Source: Clitopilus passeckerianus
Taxonomy: Eukaryota > Basidiomycota > Agaricomycetes > Agaricales > Entolomataceae
Assembly: GCA_944990035.1 (NCBI GenBank)
Contig: CALYLX010000149.1
Span: 864,950 to 928,949, forward strand
DNA length: 64,000 nt
Reading direction: 5' to 3'
A program made the position numbers and the translations under genes. The stretch's first letter is position 1, and each line of letters opens with the position of its first letter. The notes under the pieces were generated by a model that worked only from the letters and a program-made list of their open reading frames with translations, searched no databases and was not told the origin of the DNA. Positions 49,424-61,808 of the stretch are shown piece by piece.

Positions 49424-50997
49424 CGGTTCTACGGTTGGGTCGTGTGATAATATGACGACAAGCCGGCGGCTGGGGACCCTGCTATTTTGGATTTGAGAGT
49501 TTGGCGGAGGCACAGAGGGGCCTCGTTTGTCGAGGAAGCTCAATGGCATGGGTGCCTATTTACACACGGGGTTAAGTTCCCTCATCTTCATTATTCTCTG
49601 AATGGGACATATTGTATTTGGTATCACAGCTTCAAGTCATCGAAATAAACCCATAATCTCTCCTCTTTTCTCACCGCCTGTCCTCGCGATATCTGGCGGA
49701 TAATCTCATGAGTTGTGAACTCTGTTTGCTCGCTTGTGGTGGCCTTCTTTGAACGTATCTTTCTTATTCTGACTCTGATTCTGTTCGCCCCCGCGGGATC
49801 CAGACTGCCTTTACGAGACGAATGCCATCTCAAGCCGACATTTGCCACAGGAACTTTTTCCGCAAATAATGCATCTTGGCGATTGTGCGCTCCTCGACGG
49901 TTCAATATCTTGACAATTGTGCAGGATCGAGTTTCCATTCCGAGATACATCCATTGTCTATCATGAGCTTGATTTCGCAGGCTCATTCATATCGCATATT
50001 TTGGCAACACGAAGTGCTTTCTCGACCGATGCTTCTCGAGCTCTGATGCACATGGCTCTACTCGACTCTGTTCCAGCTGACAACAACAGCGAGTCGCTCT
50101 GTTCGCCATTCGGCCTCAGTCATTCCCGGGTCCGACGGGCTAAATAAAATGAATGTTGACGCTGAGGTACATCCATATGCATTAAACAGCGATCATGGAG
50201 CGCCATAGCAGGGTCGGGCCTGGAGCGAAGGTTTTCAAGGTTTTTGGCAGTTGCTACCACTCGCCTATCATAATCAAGGCAGATCAAGATACGCATGTTT
50301 GTCTCCCCAGAGTTCAGCATGTAGTGTCAGGTACAGGATAGAGAATAGGACGGCTTTCAGTGGCTTGGTTTCAGCGGATAAGCCCCAACAACCGTTCGCG
50401 GGTGTCAAGTCTATGTCAAGCCTATCTTAAGGTTGTAGGCGTCTTTCCGAGTCGTGGGTATCTCGCGAGTCCACAATACGCCTCATTGTCGCGTATGCGA
50501 GGATAATTCTCATCGCGTTGCGTGATGACAGGGAATTTGCAAAGATGCAGACTTTCACAGGCGATAAAAGTATCTCCTACGGCCGATGGAAATCCGGCGG
50601 TTGTTTTCAGCGCCATGGCTATTCATGGCGTTCAAGAGGACATCTCCGGCGCCCCATGTGTGGTCTAGCTTGAATGTATCCTGGGGTCCGGAAATATGAG
50701 TGGCTCTTTGGAAGTCAATTTGCGGTGAATGCTCTTCGGAGCGAAATCTGTCATGTTTCGGATCGTCTACCTCACCTAGCAGCACAACGAAACAGTGATT
50801 TTGAAATGATTCTAGCAGACAGCTCCGTTTCAAACGTCGCGACTATTAAGCGTTCGTTCTGGCAGCGTAGGCAGCATTTAACTCAGTACCAGGCGCTAGA
50901 GATGGGATTCGAATTCACGATCGCTTGGACGTCTCCAAGCCAGGTTGAAAATATTCTAATCATGGTTGCATCACATGTGGGACTAGCGACATTATGA
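49424..50997. other. Unassigned region downstream of DUF1748
   Basis: About 1.6 kb between the DUF1748 stop and the AP-3 beta stop has short frames on both strands. One minus frame (49624-49986) is 120 codons but shows no family motif. Another minus stretch (50422-50833) has two overlapping frames that would need splicing or a frame change. I see no conserved motif. It may contain a lineage-specific gene or only 3' flanks. Confidence 0.4.
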
Positions 50998-53771
50998 TCA
51001 TCCACCTGCTTTTGATTCTGCATCGGCTGGTCTCGATACCCCATCGTCTTCTTCACTTTCTTCCTCTTCTTCTTCTCCCACTTCACTACCGTCTTCCCCC
51101 TCAGAACCTTCTTCACTTTCGCCGTCGCCGTCACTCTCCTCTTCTTCATCCTCTTCGTCCTCCTCCTCCTCGTCCCCCCTTGATTCTTGTCAATATCTTC
51201 GTAAATTTGTCGAGATCTTTCCAAGGACCTTTAGCCGGCGCATTGACAGGTGAAGATCCCCGCGGCGTCAATACAATCGGTGAAGCGACTGCGGGAGCAC
51301 CTTTTGAAATTTGCGGCATTGGGACGGAAGATATGGCAGTGGGAACGGGCAGTTGTGGTGTCTCGTCAACGGTATCTCGGAGCGAAGATTCGACGCCCCT
51401 TTCCAGCCAATTAGGCAACATTGCATCCGAGCGGCTGGGTTTGCCAGATACCAAACTCAACGATCCCAGGATCGCATTATCGTCATCTACAGTCAAGTGT
51501 TACCAGGTGTTCTGTTCCTATGAAAAAAATAGCCATACCTATGCGCCCAGAGTCGAGATCTACATCGGCTGATTTCCCTCCAAAGAGGACTAGTTTGACT
51601 TGCTCTCTCCTCAAGACGACACCAGCCCTGGGCTCCGTGGATTCCCCATTTATCAATGCGTTGCTGGTGAGGCCAGAAAGTAGAGACGCCAGCATCCTTG
51701 CCCGATCCCGAACGTCATAGTTGAGATCATACCGAGCCAGAGAGAATACATATTGACTTAACAAGCCAAGAGTTCGATCTGCAGGACTCAATACAAGCAA
51801 CTTTGAGGCTAGTGTAACAATTTGTAGCTTGGCGATTGCCGACTAGGACCGGGTACATGATGAGTTCAGAGCTCCATAATCTCGACGGAAACAATCTCAC
51901 CTCATGAGAAAAACCTTTGGCTGCTTTCCTGAGAACGTCAGGAGCCCATGCAGCCACGCCGTCAGGACCAGGTCCCGGTTCCTCAGTTGCGGCATATTGC
52001 CCCACCAACCAGAGCACGCATGCGCGAGCCTGATCGTGTCTAATATCATCGATCCGCCGGGCCAGATGCGAAATGATCGAGAGAGGATTTCGTCCTGCAC
52101 CCACGATGCTTGGAGATGACGCGGATAACTGGCTTTGCACGAGGAATTTGAGGACCATCACTGCACTGCTTACGACGGAGTCTGACGTGAACGGTTGGAA
52201 CGGTTACTCAGATACATTAGCTAGGCGACCTACCATGGTTGTGCTTGATCATAGCCGTTAGTGCAGTAAGACATTGCTGGCCTGATTCCGGGATAGTGTG
52301 TGCACATTTTCCGATTCCGAGAATGGCGTCTGAAACGACGACATCGTCCGGATCCTCTGAATAGTCCTGAATCCACATATAAGCCAAAGATCCATGCGGA
52401 CATGGAGAAGCGTATACAATCAACTCCCTGAGGATCGCGGGATATGTTTCCGTGGTGATTATGTTTAGCAACAGATTAATCTTGTCTTGCTTGACCTGGC
52501 GAGGGTCGTCGCTTCGCACGAGGAAACGGGTGTAAAAGGTGAAAAAGACTCTGCAGAGTGATATTAGCGAGCATTCATTCCAAACCGTCAAAACTCACTG
52601 GATCATTTCGGGACAAGAATGAGATGTAGACAAGGACTATTCGCTCGATCTCCTTTGAAATGCTGAGGAGGCGTAGTAGAGGCTGAACGACTTTCCGCAA
52701 GTACGATGGAGGTGCTGCATAGTAGTACACTCGAACCACGGCCATCACAACCTGAACGCTTAAAAGTGAGAGAATTCAAGTGGTTAATCCAAGCACATAC
52801 CGCCGGATTCCGGCTCAAGAGCAGAGGCTCGATAGACGTCAACAGAAGCTGTATATCTTTGTCTAGGTCTTCGCCATCCGGTCTCGGCAACATTGCACGA
52901 GCGTATTTGAGTAGTAGATCCACCACCTCTACCTGGCCCCATTCATCTACATCTGCAATGACCTTACATAGTCGTCGGTAGTGGGAATGTAGCAGGTCCA
53001 GACGAGTGGGGCACACCGTGTCGAATGCGACGGTCACAGCGCCAAGCACCAACGCAGAACGATCCTTCAGCAGCGTGGTCAGGATCTCGATTAGAGCGGG
53101 GAGATGCGAGGAATCAAGTCTATTCAGGATGTTCAGCAGGGTTCCGTCGGGAAGCATGGCCAAATCTTACTCATAGCATTTAGGGATGGCAAAAGCAGCA
53201 TTCTTCCTAACATATGGGCTGATGTCTGCAGCACATTTCTTGATTGCCAGTACGACGAGGCTTCCAATCATTGGCACCTTGATCCCGCTGAGGACACGAA
53301 GAGCCATGGCTCGAATGAGAGGGTTACTGTCGGTCAAGTCCTTCTGAAATGTGTTGATTGACAACAAAGCAAGATCTGGCTCCTGCTCTGCGTAACGAAG
53401 CAGGTAAATGTAGACCAGCTTGCGAATCTCGAGGTTCTGCGACGCGACATTCTTGACCACCTGGGCAAAGTATTCAGAAACGTTACGCCCCTTGGAGATG
53501 AGCTAAGGAGACTTTGGGTAAGTCAAAATAGCACCCAGAAGACAAGACGCATGCATACTGCTATTAACCTCTTCATTGCGTCCAATTTCTCCCTGTCACT
53601 GTTGGAATCCAACTGCCGTCGGATGTCCTTGCCCTTGTCATCGGCCTCCAAGTATGTGTTCCGTTGCATCGTCAGATCCCTTGTATGCTCAGAGAACGAC
53701 TCCTGTATACGCATCCCCAGTCGCGATGCATTCTCGGTGATTGTATTGAGATACTGTCCTGACATCGACAT
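50998..53771 (-). CDS. APL6: AP-3 adaptor complex beta subunit
   Basis: This large subunit of the AP-3 coat sorts cargo from Golgi/endosome to the vacuole. The start at 53771 gives [20 protein letters not shown] and [21 protein letters not shown]. The adaptin trunk then reads [103 protein letters not shown] and [11 protein letters not shown]. The C-terminus is the expected acidic Ser/Glu hinge, ending AESKAGG at 50998. To reach it from WKDLDKF two single-base adjustments are needed, at 51203-51205 and at the C6 run 51174-51179; as written the frame stops at 51146. A weak 43-nt intron could also bridge this. No C-terminal ear domain is visible. Confidence 0.88.
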
Positions 53772-54089
53772 GGTGGAGTTGGTCGAGGTCGGGCACGACT
53801 TCCAAATGGAGAACCCACGAGACGCCGCAATTGGACACGACTCTCACTCCTGACGTGGGTTTGAGCTTGTCGCCCACTTCTGCTTGTGATGTTTGCAGCA
53901 AACCAGCCTCCTTCGCTTGTAAGCGGTCTGGAGATGGACGTGCCACTTGATGTCTGCCTTGGCTCGGCTATATGTTTAGGCCAATCACCAGTCCGTTTCT
54001 GCGTATATTACCCTCGACTGTACGTTAAGTGAGCGTTATGAGAGGCTCTACCTTGACATCATCAGCACCTTCATAGTGGATCACAATGG

Positions 54090-54380
54090 TTGCCCGATCC
54101 TCACCCTATGTTCTCTTCACCCAATAATTTGGACATTGCAGAGTCATCATCCGCGTATGTGATCCACGATGGGAGGTCAAGACCTTGTCCCAACGACCCT
54201 CCCCACGCACAGGACGATGGAGTCCTGCCATATCGGGACTCTTCTGCAGGGCACAATGAGATGCATCGCACGATCTCTAGCCAAAGTCCTACTGGTTGAG
54301 TGTCCAGAACAATGCATTCTTGGAGAGGTGGCCATCCTACACATTGGCCTACCTTGGTTTATTATAGTTCTAGGATAGAG
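54090..54380 (+). repeat. Diverged direct repeat, copy A
   Basis: This unit matches copy B (54650-54970) about 560 bp downstream. Shared blocks include GAGTCATCATCC, CGATGGGAGGTCA, the stretch around TCTTCTGCA, TCCTACTG, and GGCCATCCT followed by GGCCTACC. In one plus frame the two copies translate to related, stop-broken segments, so they look like relics of a duplicated coding fragment. I recognise no family. Confidence 0.6.
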
Positions 54381-54649
54381 GCTGGTCTATCGTTTTGCAC
54401 ATTTGTCTAGTGGGGTATCGGCCTCAGCATGGACGTCAATAGACCAGCTCGGATATTGGAACACGAAGTTCTTATACTTTTTGATCAAAATTAATGAAAA
54501 AACATTCGGCAGGAGGCATCACCTCTCATGAACGGCACCCGCCTACGCTACGCAGTTGTGGATGCTCAACTGGTCTCAGCGACATGAGGTTCTACCTATT
54601 CCATTCTCGGCACCTTGGAAGGGATCCCAGAGTAACCCGACTCTCACCC

Positions 54650-54970
54650 AACTTTCTCGTACGCCCATTGATTCGGACACTACAGAGTCATCATCCAGAC
54701 GACTGATCAACTTGAAACGCCAAGGTTGTGGGTTCTTCGATGGGAGGTCATTTTGAGGGCTCGAGGAGCTTGGACTATTCTCAACAGACCCGTTAAGCCG
54801 GACGGGACGCTTGCACGGGGTCCACCCACACCTGGGTTCTTCTGCAAAGGCTTAATTGAGACGCATCCTTCACATATCTCTGTGCCAAAATCCTACTGTA
54901 GAGGCGTTGGGAACAGTGCGTTCTAGGAGATATGGCCATCCTCATCCACGGCCTACCCTTGATTTGTTCT
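54650..54970 (+). repeat. Diverged direct repeat, copy B
   Basis: Partner of copy A. It is longer by several insertions but has the same order of conserved blocks. By eye the identity is moderate, clearly above chance and far from identical, which indicates an old duplication. The flanks at 55000-55450 have short Ser-rich frames without family signals. Confidence 0.6.
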
Positions 54971-54999
54971 TACTGGGAAAGGGACGTGGCTGACACCGA

Positions 55000-55893
55000 G
55001 CACACATTCGTTCAGTAAATATAAGGGCTGACATGAAATCGGGCTTGGAACCGTGAAACCCTTCTTGGTAGCTTCAGGAACGTTTGACAGTTTGTCACGA
55101 AACGAAAAGCAAACAAAACATGTCAGATTGCTGCCATCCAAAATTCGGCCTTTCCCCAAAGACAGGCTGGGACCTTCAATGCCTCTCGGAAATGCCTCTT
55201 CGACTGATAGGACTTCTGTCTACTCGTCAAGCGGATCTTATACTTCAAGTTCATCTACGATGGTTTAGTGCTTCAGGCTCCGAGTCATCCTCTAGTGGAC
55301 TTCGAAATCGCTGTCGTCGCCCTTCTCCCAAGGTGTCTCTGCCCAGTCCGATGTCTCATCATCGAGGACGGATATTACTGCTAAAAACCTTGAAAAGGAC
55401 GAGCCGCCGATCGGCTACCGGCAACTAAGTCATCGTCAACTGACACCAGCTCCTCACGTCCGGTTGGGGGTGGGCATCCCCAGGAAGCTCTTCGACGCAG
55501 CGGGATGTGATTTTAGAGTCTTACGACTTGGGTTGGTCGAGATCTCTCTTCTTCAAAACGTACATTTATCTACTCCGACGACATGTCACATATATTTCAC
55601 TATGAAATTACAAGGTACCGTACATACCATCATCTACTGCACCTACAATACCTAGATTTCATAGTTGTACAATACATCCTAGAATTATTTTACCCTGGAA
55701 TAGTAGACTCCGTTTGACGAAACCCTACGCACATAATCTATTTTGATCAAGACGAGTGACAGCCCCTCAGTATATCTTTAGGAACATACATAGAAGGAGT
55801 GAGTTCTAATAATGGAACGCCATTATATATCACAGCAATAACGATAACAACAAGTTGCAATCAAACCACTCTCAACAGCTCATTCTACACTTG
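55000..55893. other. Non-coding stretch upstream of the ZPR1 stop
   Basis: About 900 bp has no gene I can support. Short plus-strand frames at 55053-55430 are Ser/Arg-rich and may belong to the same decayed element as the repeats. The part 55600-55890 is AT-rich and serves as the 3' flank of ZPR1. Confidence 0.4.
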
Positions 55894-57648
55894 TCATGAA
55901 GACGCGCTCTCCGCCGTCGACTCAGCCTCCTTCTCCCCACTGTCTGCCGAATAGTTCTCGACCTGAATATCATTCAGCCCTAGCTCCTCGTCCTGCTCCC
56001 AGGTCCGATCATACAGCTCGATGGTCATGTTCGGATCAGGATCTGGCGCGTACAGGTTTTGCATGTACGAATTTGCGAGTGGGTCGTCGAGGATAACTGT
56101 GAATGGTCGTGCGGCGTCCTTGACCTAAGGAGGCATTCATATGAGCTAGAGTGTACGGGAAGTGAACATATGCATGAAGAACGCACATCTTTCAGGTTCG
56201 CGAGGAACGTCTCGAATGGGAGCCTATCATCAATCGAAGGTGCGTCACCGATATACGCCTTCTCGGAAAGCTCTTCGAAAACTTGGTTCAATATGCCCTC
56301 CAGGGTTGTGAACCGGCCTCCCAGGGTTCCATGGGTGAGCACTAGATCAATCTCTGGGATCGCAAGACCCGCAGTCTCGCTCTGAACACTCAAACGTCAG
56401 GAAGTTATTATGAGGTAAAACGGAAGAAAATTGTTCACCTTTAGGATGTCTCTACTCAGATCTTCCTTATCTTCGACCTTGAGAATGATTCTTTTCCCTT
56501 TTCGCTGATCGCAGCGCCGGATTTGACTTCATTGTCTCTGTACCCACATCTGTCGCAATTTGTCGACATGATGAGGACCTCCTACGTCATAAGGAAAGTT
56601 TGTGAGCAACGGAAAGGCCGGATGAAGCTCCGAAACTGACCTTGAAGTAAGGTATATTAACCTTCTTCATCTTGGTGTCCAGTGCATGACCACAACTTGA
56701 ACAATGCCCATGGAACACCAACACCTCGTCGTTCGGAACCGCACCTTCCTCAGTTATCGCTTCCTCCTCTTGCTGATCCTCACCTTCGGCAGCAACCAGT
56801 CCCAGCGCAACGTTCTGCTCGAAAGTCCTGGAGTAAACCCGCAGGTTCCATTTCGGGTCAGACGTGCTCCCCATAAACTCGATCCATGAATTTCCAGATG
56901 GGTCATCCAATTTGACCGTAAACGCAGGCATAGGTTTATCCTTATCGGATGCCTTCTTCACTCTACCAGTCGTCTGTTCCTCTTCCTCTTCGTCATCTCC
57001 TAGGATCTCTCTAAGGTCGTTTAGGAGGGCTTCTATGGTGTTATATCCCGCCTCGTCTTGAACTCTACGGAGGGCTGATCAAGACTGAGATCCGTCACGA
57101 CGTCTCTGATTAAGCCTTCTACAGTGGTAAGCTGTCCGCGCTTTGTTGGTGGGAGCGTGAGTTGGTATTCGGGGATGATAATTTCGCAGTTGGGAGATCG
57201 GACAATTTGGCGGTCTAGATCAGATCGTTCTAGGATTTTGGCTGTGTATAGCTGGCCTTCAGCTGTACGAGTAGCGTTCTGTTAGTAATGGGATTGTAAG
57301 TTTAACACCGGAGAATCTTACGTTGTATGGTGGAAGCAGCCTGGATTTCGTTATTCGATGCTCCGCAATGTTCACATCGGAACGACATGACGATAATTTC
57401 ACGGAAGTAGGGTATGGAGGTAAGCATCAGGCGGGTAACTCCCTAAGAAACAAGGCCTTTCTTGAGATATCTCGCTTTCAATGTATGGAATTGGTTACGT
57501 ACCTGTTCGTGGCAGTTCATGCATAGCGAATCTATTTCCTGGATGACCTTGTCTTCACTGTCATCACCAGTAGTCTCGTCCACATTTGGTTCTTCATCAG
57601 TCTTAGTCGCGAGCGTTCCAATAGCAGGAAAAGATTCTCAGTCGCCAT
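55894..57648 (-). CDS. ZPR1: ZPR1 zinc-finger protein (three apparent single-base deletions)
   Basis: This conserved eukaryotic protein carries two ZPR1 zinc fingers; in yeast it acts as a chaperone for eEF1A biogenesis. The first unit is [39 protein letters not shown] and [16 protein letters not shown]. The second is [40 protein letters not shown] and [17 protein letters not shown]. The tail is acidic and ends at 55894. The frame as written breaks three times. Each break is cured by one base in a short run: A4 at 57629-57632 (just after the ATG at 57648), GG at 57069-57070, and T4 at 56492-56495. All other codons look normal, so base-calling errors are more likely than a pseudogene. It is divergent from the Zn2Cys6 gene. 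Confidence 0.88.
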
Positions 57649-58181
57649 AGTGGTTACAGGGAAAGAATGAAGAAATGTTAATCAGTCCGAGTCAGACGTA
57701 CAGTCTTTTTCGGTACTAATCTGGGTTTTGCTGGAACTTTTTTATCTTATCGCTTTACTTTGCAATGATTAGATCGACCTTAGTAAGGAAAGTCTTGTCT
57801 AATGGCGAATTCGGTGACCATTCTTTGACTTCATTGCAATAGATTTTCTGTGAAGAACATATACGAATCTGGTATAGATCGGAAGGCTCGCCTAGCTGCA
57901 AAATTATATTCTGTTACCAAAGCAATACAGTACACCCGTGTAAACTACAATAGCCGCTCAAGGGTTTAAGACGGCTCTCTGGCTATTCCTTCCAACTACC
58001 GAGCCTTCATAACGGACTCTTGTCGACCCTGCCTAGCTTGACGTTGCCTGGTTTTCACTGAGCCTAGAATTGTTGACAAAGACGCGGAGAGGCTGTATTT
58101 CAAAAGCGACAAACAAGCACAAACAAGTTCACTGTAGCGTTGAGTGGAAGTTTTCAAGCAGCAGCGATCCCCTCGCAGATC
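57649..58181. promoter_or_regulatory. Divergent intergenic region, ZPR1 / Zn2Cys6 factor
   Basis: About 530 bp lie between the two chosen starts, AT-rich in the middle (57720-57950). The start of the Zn2Cys6 gene could lie upstream if an extra 5' exon exists, because the sequence just before 58182 (ctcgcag) would serve as a splice acceptor. Confidence 0.4.
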
Positions 58182-61100
58182 ATGCTGCCAGTGCCTATGA
58201 ACACTGCAGAGCACGGCGTGGGGATACCTACGTCGTTGCAATCAGCCTTACAGATGGACCCGAACCAGCATGCTCAACAGCAGCAACAACAACAACATCA
58301 GCAACAACAACCACAACCAGGCTCTTCCCAGAACGTAGCAGCGGGTAGACGTCGAAGACGAGCAGAAATGGGAGGGACGAGCCACATTCAGCCTCTGAAC
58401 CACGTCGATTGAGACGATCGCATGAAGCATGTGCAAGATGTAGGAGCAAGAAAATAAAGGCAAGTCCCGTCGGGCGACACCGGCGGCAATTTCCATCATT
58501 CGACAAGGGCTTTAACTGACATTTACTCTTCGTCGTCGTCGTTTGTCCTTGAAATGTTCAGTGCGATTCAAAACATCCAAGATGTACCGCATGTCAGACG
58601 GCAGGCACTATCTGCAACCAGGAGGACCGTCATCGTCAGACTCTCACTCCTCGTGGCCACACTGAGCGGATAGAACTCCAAGTAGCCCAATGTGAGGCCC
58701 TCTTGAAGCGTCATATTCCTGGGTTTGAGCTGGAGAAACTCGATGACATCTGTGCTCGCGAAGGCATCGATCTCTCGTCGGTGCAGCTTCCATCCTCCTC
58801 TGCGAACTTCCAATTCCAGCAGTCCCCGACCAGCCCTGTTTTCCGGCCCGGTCCTCCCGTAAACCAGCAGCCCATGGCCCCTGGTCAACCAGGCATGTAT
58901 TATCCACCTATGCCTCCTCATATGATGCCACCGCCGCCTGGCTACCCAATGATGCCCCTTATCCGCCCCCTTTCCCTATGGGGCCTCCTGGACCCTATCC
59001 CATGCACCCTGGCTTCCAGCCGCCTCATGGTGCATACCCTATGCCCGGCCAGTCAGGTGGACCTCCTGGTCCGCCGGGACAGGCTCCTCCTCAGCCCCAG
59101 CAGCCTTCTGCTTCCTCCTCCTCTGGAAGCTCGCCTGCCCGTGCACCTGGCGGTCCTTCTAAGGGTGTTGACCCCAATGGTAACGATATGTCCAACACCG
59201 AGGCCCTTGCCAAAAGCTTTGGTGTCTCATCGGCCATTGTCAATGAACTCAGGGTCTCCCTCCCTCTGACAGGGAGGATATTGCTGTTGGTTCGAGTGGG
59301 CTTGCATCTGGACGGGATCGTGATATTCACGAGTCGTCTATCCCTCGAGATGCCAACAATTGGACTAGCGTCATCATAGGCGCAACTCAACCGCTTCCAA
59401 CGCGTCGTCTCAGACTTTGGAGCTTAGAGGTCCGCCAACCACTGCAACCATCGAGATCTGGTTGCCAAAAGATCGCGACATGGCATTCCAGGTCGTCGAC
59501 ACATACTTCAAGCATCTCAACATTCACCGACCTATCTTCATCCGCAAGGACTTTGAAAAGAGTCTCAATGACCTATACGACGGCAAGACATTCTTCCACG
59601 ACCCTGGCTTCCTGTGCAGCGCCTACCTTGTCTTCGCTCTTGGGACGATGAGCGAAGTTAATCACCGCTCGGTCAAGAGCGAAGAAGGGCAGATCAACCT
59701 TCACGGGGTTGAATTTTGGATCCAAGGTGATGCCAGTCGAATGGCCGGAGCACGACGAGTTTTCGATAGGGCTCTTGCCATCAAGCCCGATCTACGGGTC
59801 ACCGTCTCCAGCCTGCAAGCCTTGATGCTTCTGCACTGGTACTTGTATACTGAGGTACATTATTTCCTTTCAAGTTCCCAGTCAATTTTTCTAATACGCA
59901 TTTTTCCAGCGACAAGGACGAACCCTCTGGAGGCTCGTTGGTAGCCTTGTTCGTATTGCAGTCGAGCTGGGTCTCACCACGACCCCACGACACAAACAAA
60001 CCCACAACAGGAAAACCTGTCTTCACCAATGACGAATCTCAGCTTCGCATCAACCTCTGGGGCATAGTCCTCGTCCACGACCGTGGCACATCCATTCTCC
60101 TTGGCCGCCCATTGGGTATCGCTCCTGGCGATTTAACACCCCATTCCCCTTGCGTGAAGTCGCCGCTGGCATTTCCGTATTCTCCGAACATTTCGAGTTT
60201 TCTATGCCCATTGCTGATCTTCAAGCTGATATCATCAACTCGCTGTATACTCCCAAGAAGCAATCCGGGAGCAGATGCTACAACATGCGGTCAGGATCAT
60301 CAAGAATATGCGCGAGTTCAGGAAAACTTTGCCGGAGAAATATCATCCCTATTTCACTGGTACTGCGGATTGGCCCATGGACAGGAGAATTAAACTCGTG
60401 GAAGAGATTACGGGTGACGAAGGGCTCACTCTGTTGAAGATCAGCATTGCAAGAATTTTATTGCTGAGAGCCATCTTCAATTTCAAAGAGCTGTCTTACA
60501 AGGAGCGTCAGAGGGCGCTTGTTGATGGTAAGCACTTTCCCCCACCACCTCTAGTTCCCGCTTTGTTGACATATATGCTTCCAGCCCTCATCACCTCGCA
60601 TAACATGATCATCATCCACCACTCGCTCATCAGGTTCCCGGACGTTGGTTTCTTTACTTCACCTATTCCCCTCCACATCGCCGCCATGGTCATTCTATTC
60701 GGCCACATGTCCAAATGTGAAACCCTCACCCGGGAGCAAGCCATCCAAGATCTCTGGCTCTCCTTGACATGCTGCCCAGGTTCCGCTGGCGCTGGGAGAG
60801 AAAAGACCTAAACGGTGGCCATCCTCTCATCGCCAGACTCGCCGAACGCGTCATGGACGTGGACCTCAGCCAGGTTGAACCCGTTTCCAACAATGTGCTT
60901 CTGCCTGAATCCCAGTGGGAGGATGAGTCCCGGGAATCAGCCAACAGACGACACCCACCCTCGCACCTGCCTACGGACCCGTCACCGCGAACGGTGTCCC
61001 TGCTTATCATCATCGCATCAATGGTGGTTCTGGAGGGAGCAGTGGTAGTGGGGCTCCACCCCACCTAATGGTCGCCAGCTGGCGGACGTGCCGAATGCAC

Positions 61101-61437
61101 TCTTTTACCCATTCTATCCTGAAAATCTCTCGAATTTGCAGCAAAACAATGGTGCTGCGGAGCCAGTCGCGAACACCGCCCCTGGGGTCCAGCACTCCAA
61201 TAGGGATTACGCCCAGTTAATGGGCTGCTGCTGCCCCAAACCATAGTGCCGCCTATGGCTCACAGGATACATATGTTTCTGAGGAAAGAGATTCGCATGC
61301 CCATGCCATCCATCCCAACATGGCTATGTGGATGAATGTCGTAAGTTCTTTTCGCAACCTCGCCCTCAATACAATAACTGATTTGTCCTCGACAGAGAGG
61401 ATCCAACATGCCCAATTATCCTCAACCCCAGCCTTAA
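58182..61437 (+). CDS. Zn2Cys6 transcription factor with fungal-specific middle domain (about 12 apparent single-base deletions)
   Basis: This is a nuclear zinc-cluster regulator. A Q-rich leader precedes RRLRRSHEACARCRSKKIK, an intron at 58460-58561, and CDSKHPRCTACQTAGTIC. The cysteines form the canonical C-x2-C-x6-C-x6-C-x2-C-x6-C. The intron is of GC-AG type (AAG/gcaagt). Next come a helix ending at IDLSSVQLPS, a Pro/Gly/Met-rich linker, and the fungal transcription factor domain (DRDMAFQVVDTYFKHLNIHR, TVSSLQALMLLHWYLYTE, LWRLVGSLVRIAVELGL, WGIVLVHDRGTSILLGRP). The end is YPQPQP, stop at 61435-61437. The frame must be shifted by one base near 58375, 58957, 59250, 59380, 59974, 60017, 60133, 60268, 60766, 60926, 61060 and 61223, always as if one base were missing. 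Confidence 0.82.
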
Positions 61438-61808
61438 AACTGCGAACGTTTTGATACTTGATATGATTCATGGCCTCTAACCTTATTCTCTCCCTTCGAA
61501 TTCTCCCATTGTATCCCGTCCTCCCTCCAACTATTCGTTTATTTGTTGTGTTTGTCTACCTGTCTGCCTCTCGATGTCTGTAAACTACTATCGGAAGGAC
61601 TGCATCTTACGACCGGTCCTCACTGTGCTATCGCTATTTCGATCCATTCTATACTGTATTCTAGTGGGCTTTACAATATAGATTTCTTCTCTCTGCAATT
61701 AGACGAACTTTCTGATCGATTGACTCCGCTGGTGGCGGATAAGATCAAGTCGGGAAAACATGGACTACATCCGCCACCACCGCCATAACGCGGTCCTCAT
61801 CTCCCTCC

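Noticed and set aside
50555..50833. WGAGD motif resembling a PfkB sugar-kinase site
   Set aside because: No other PfkB motif nearby and the frame is short; coincidence.
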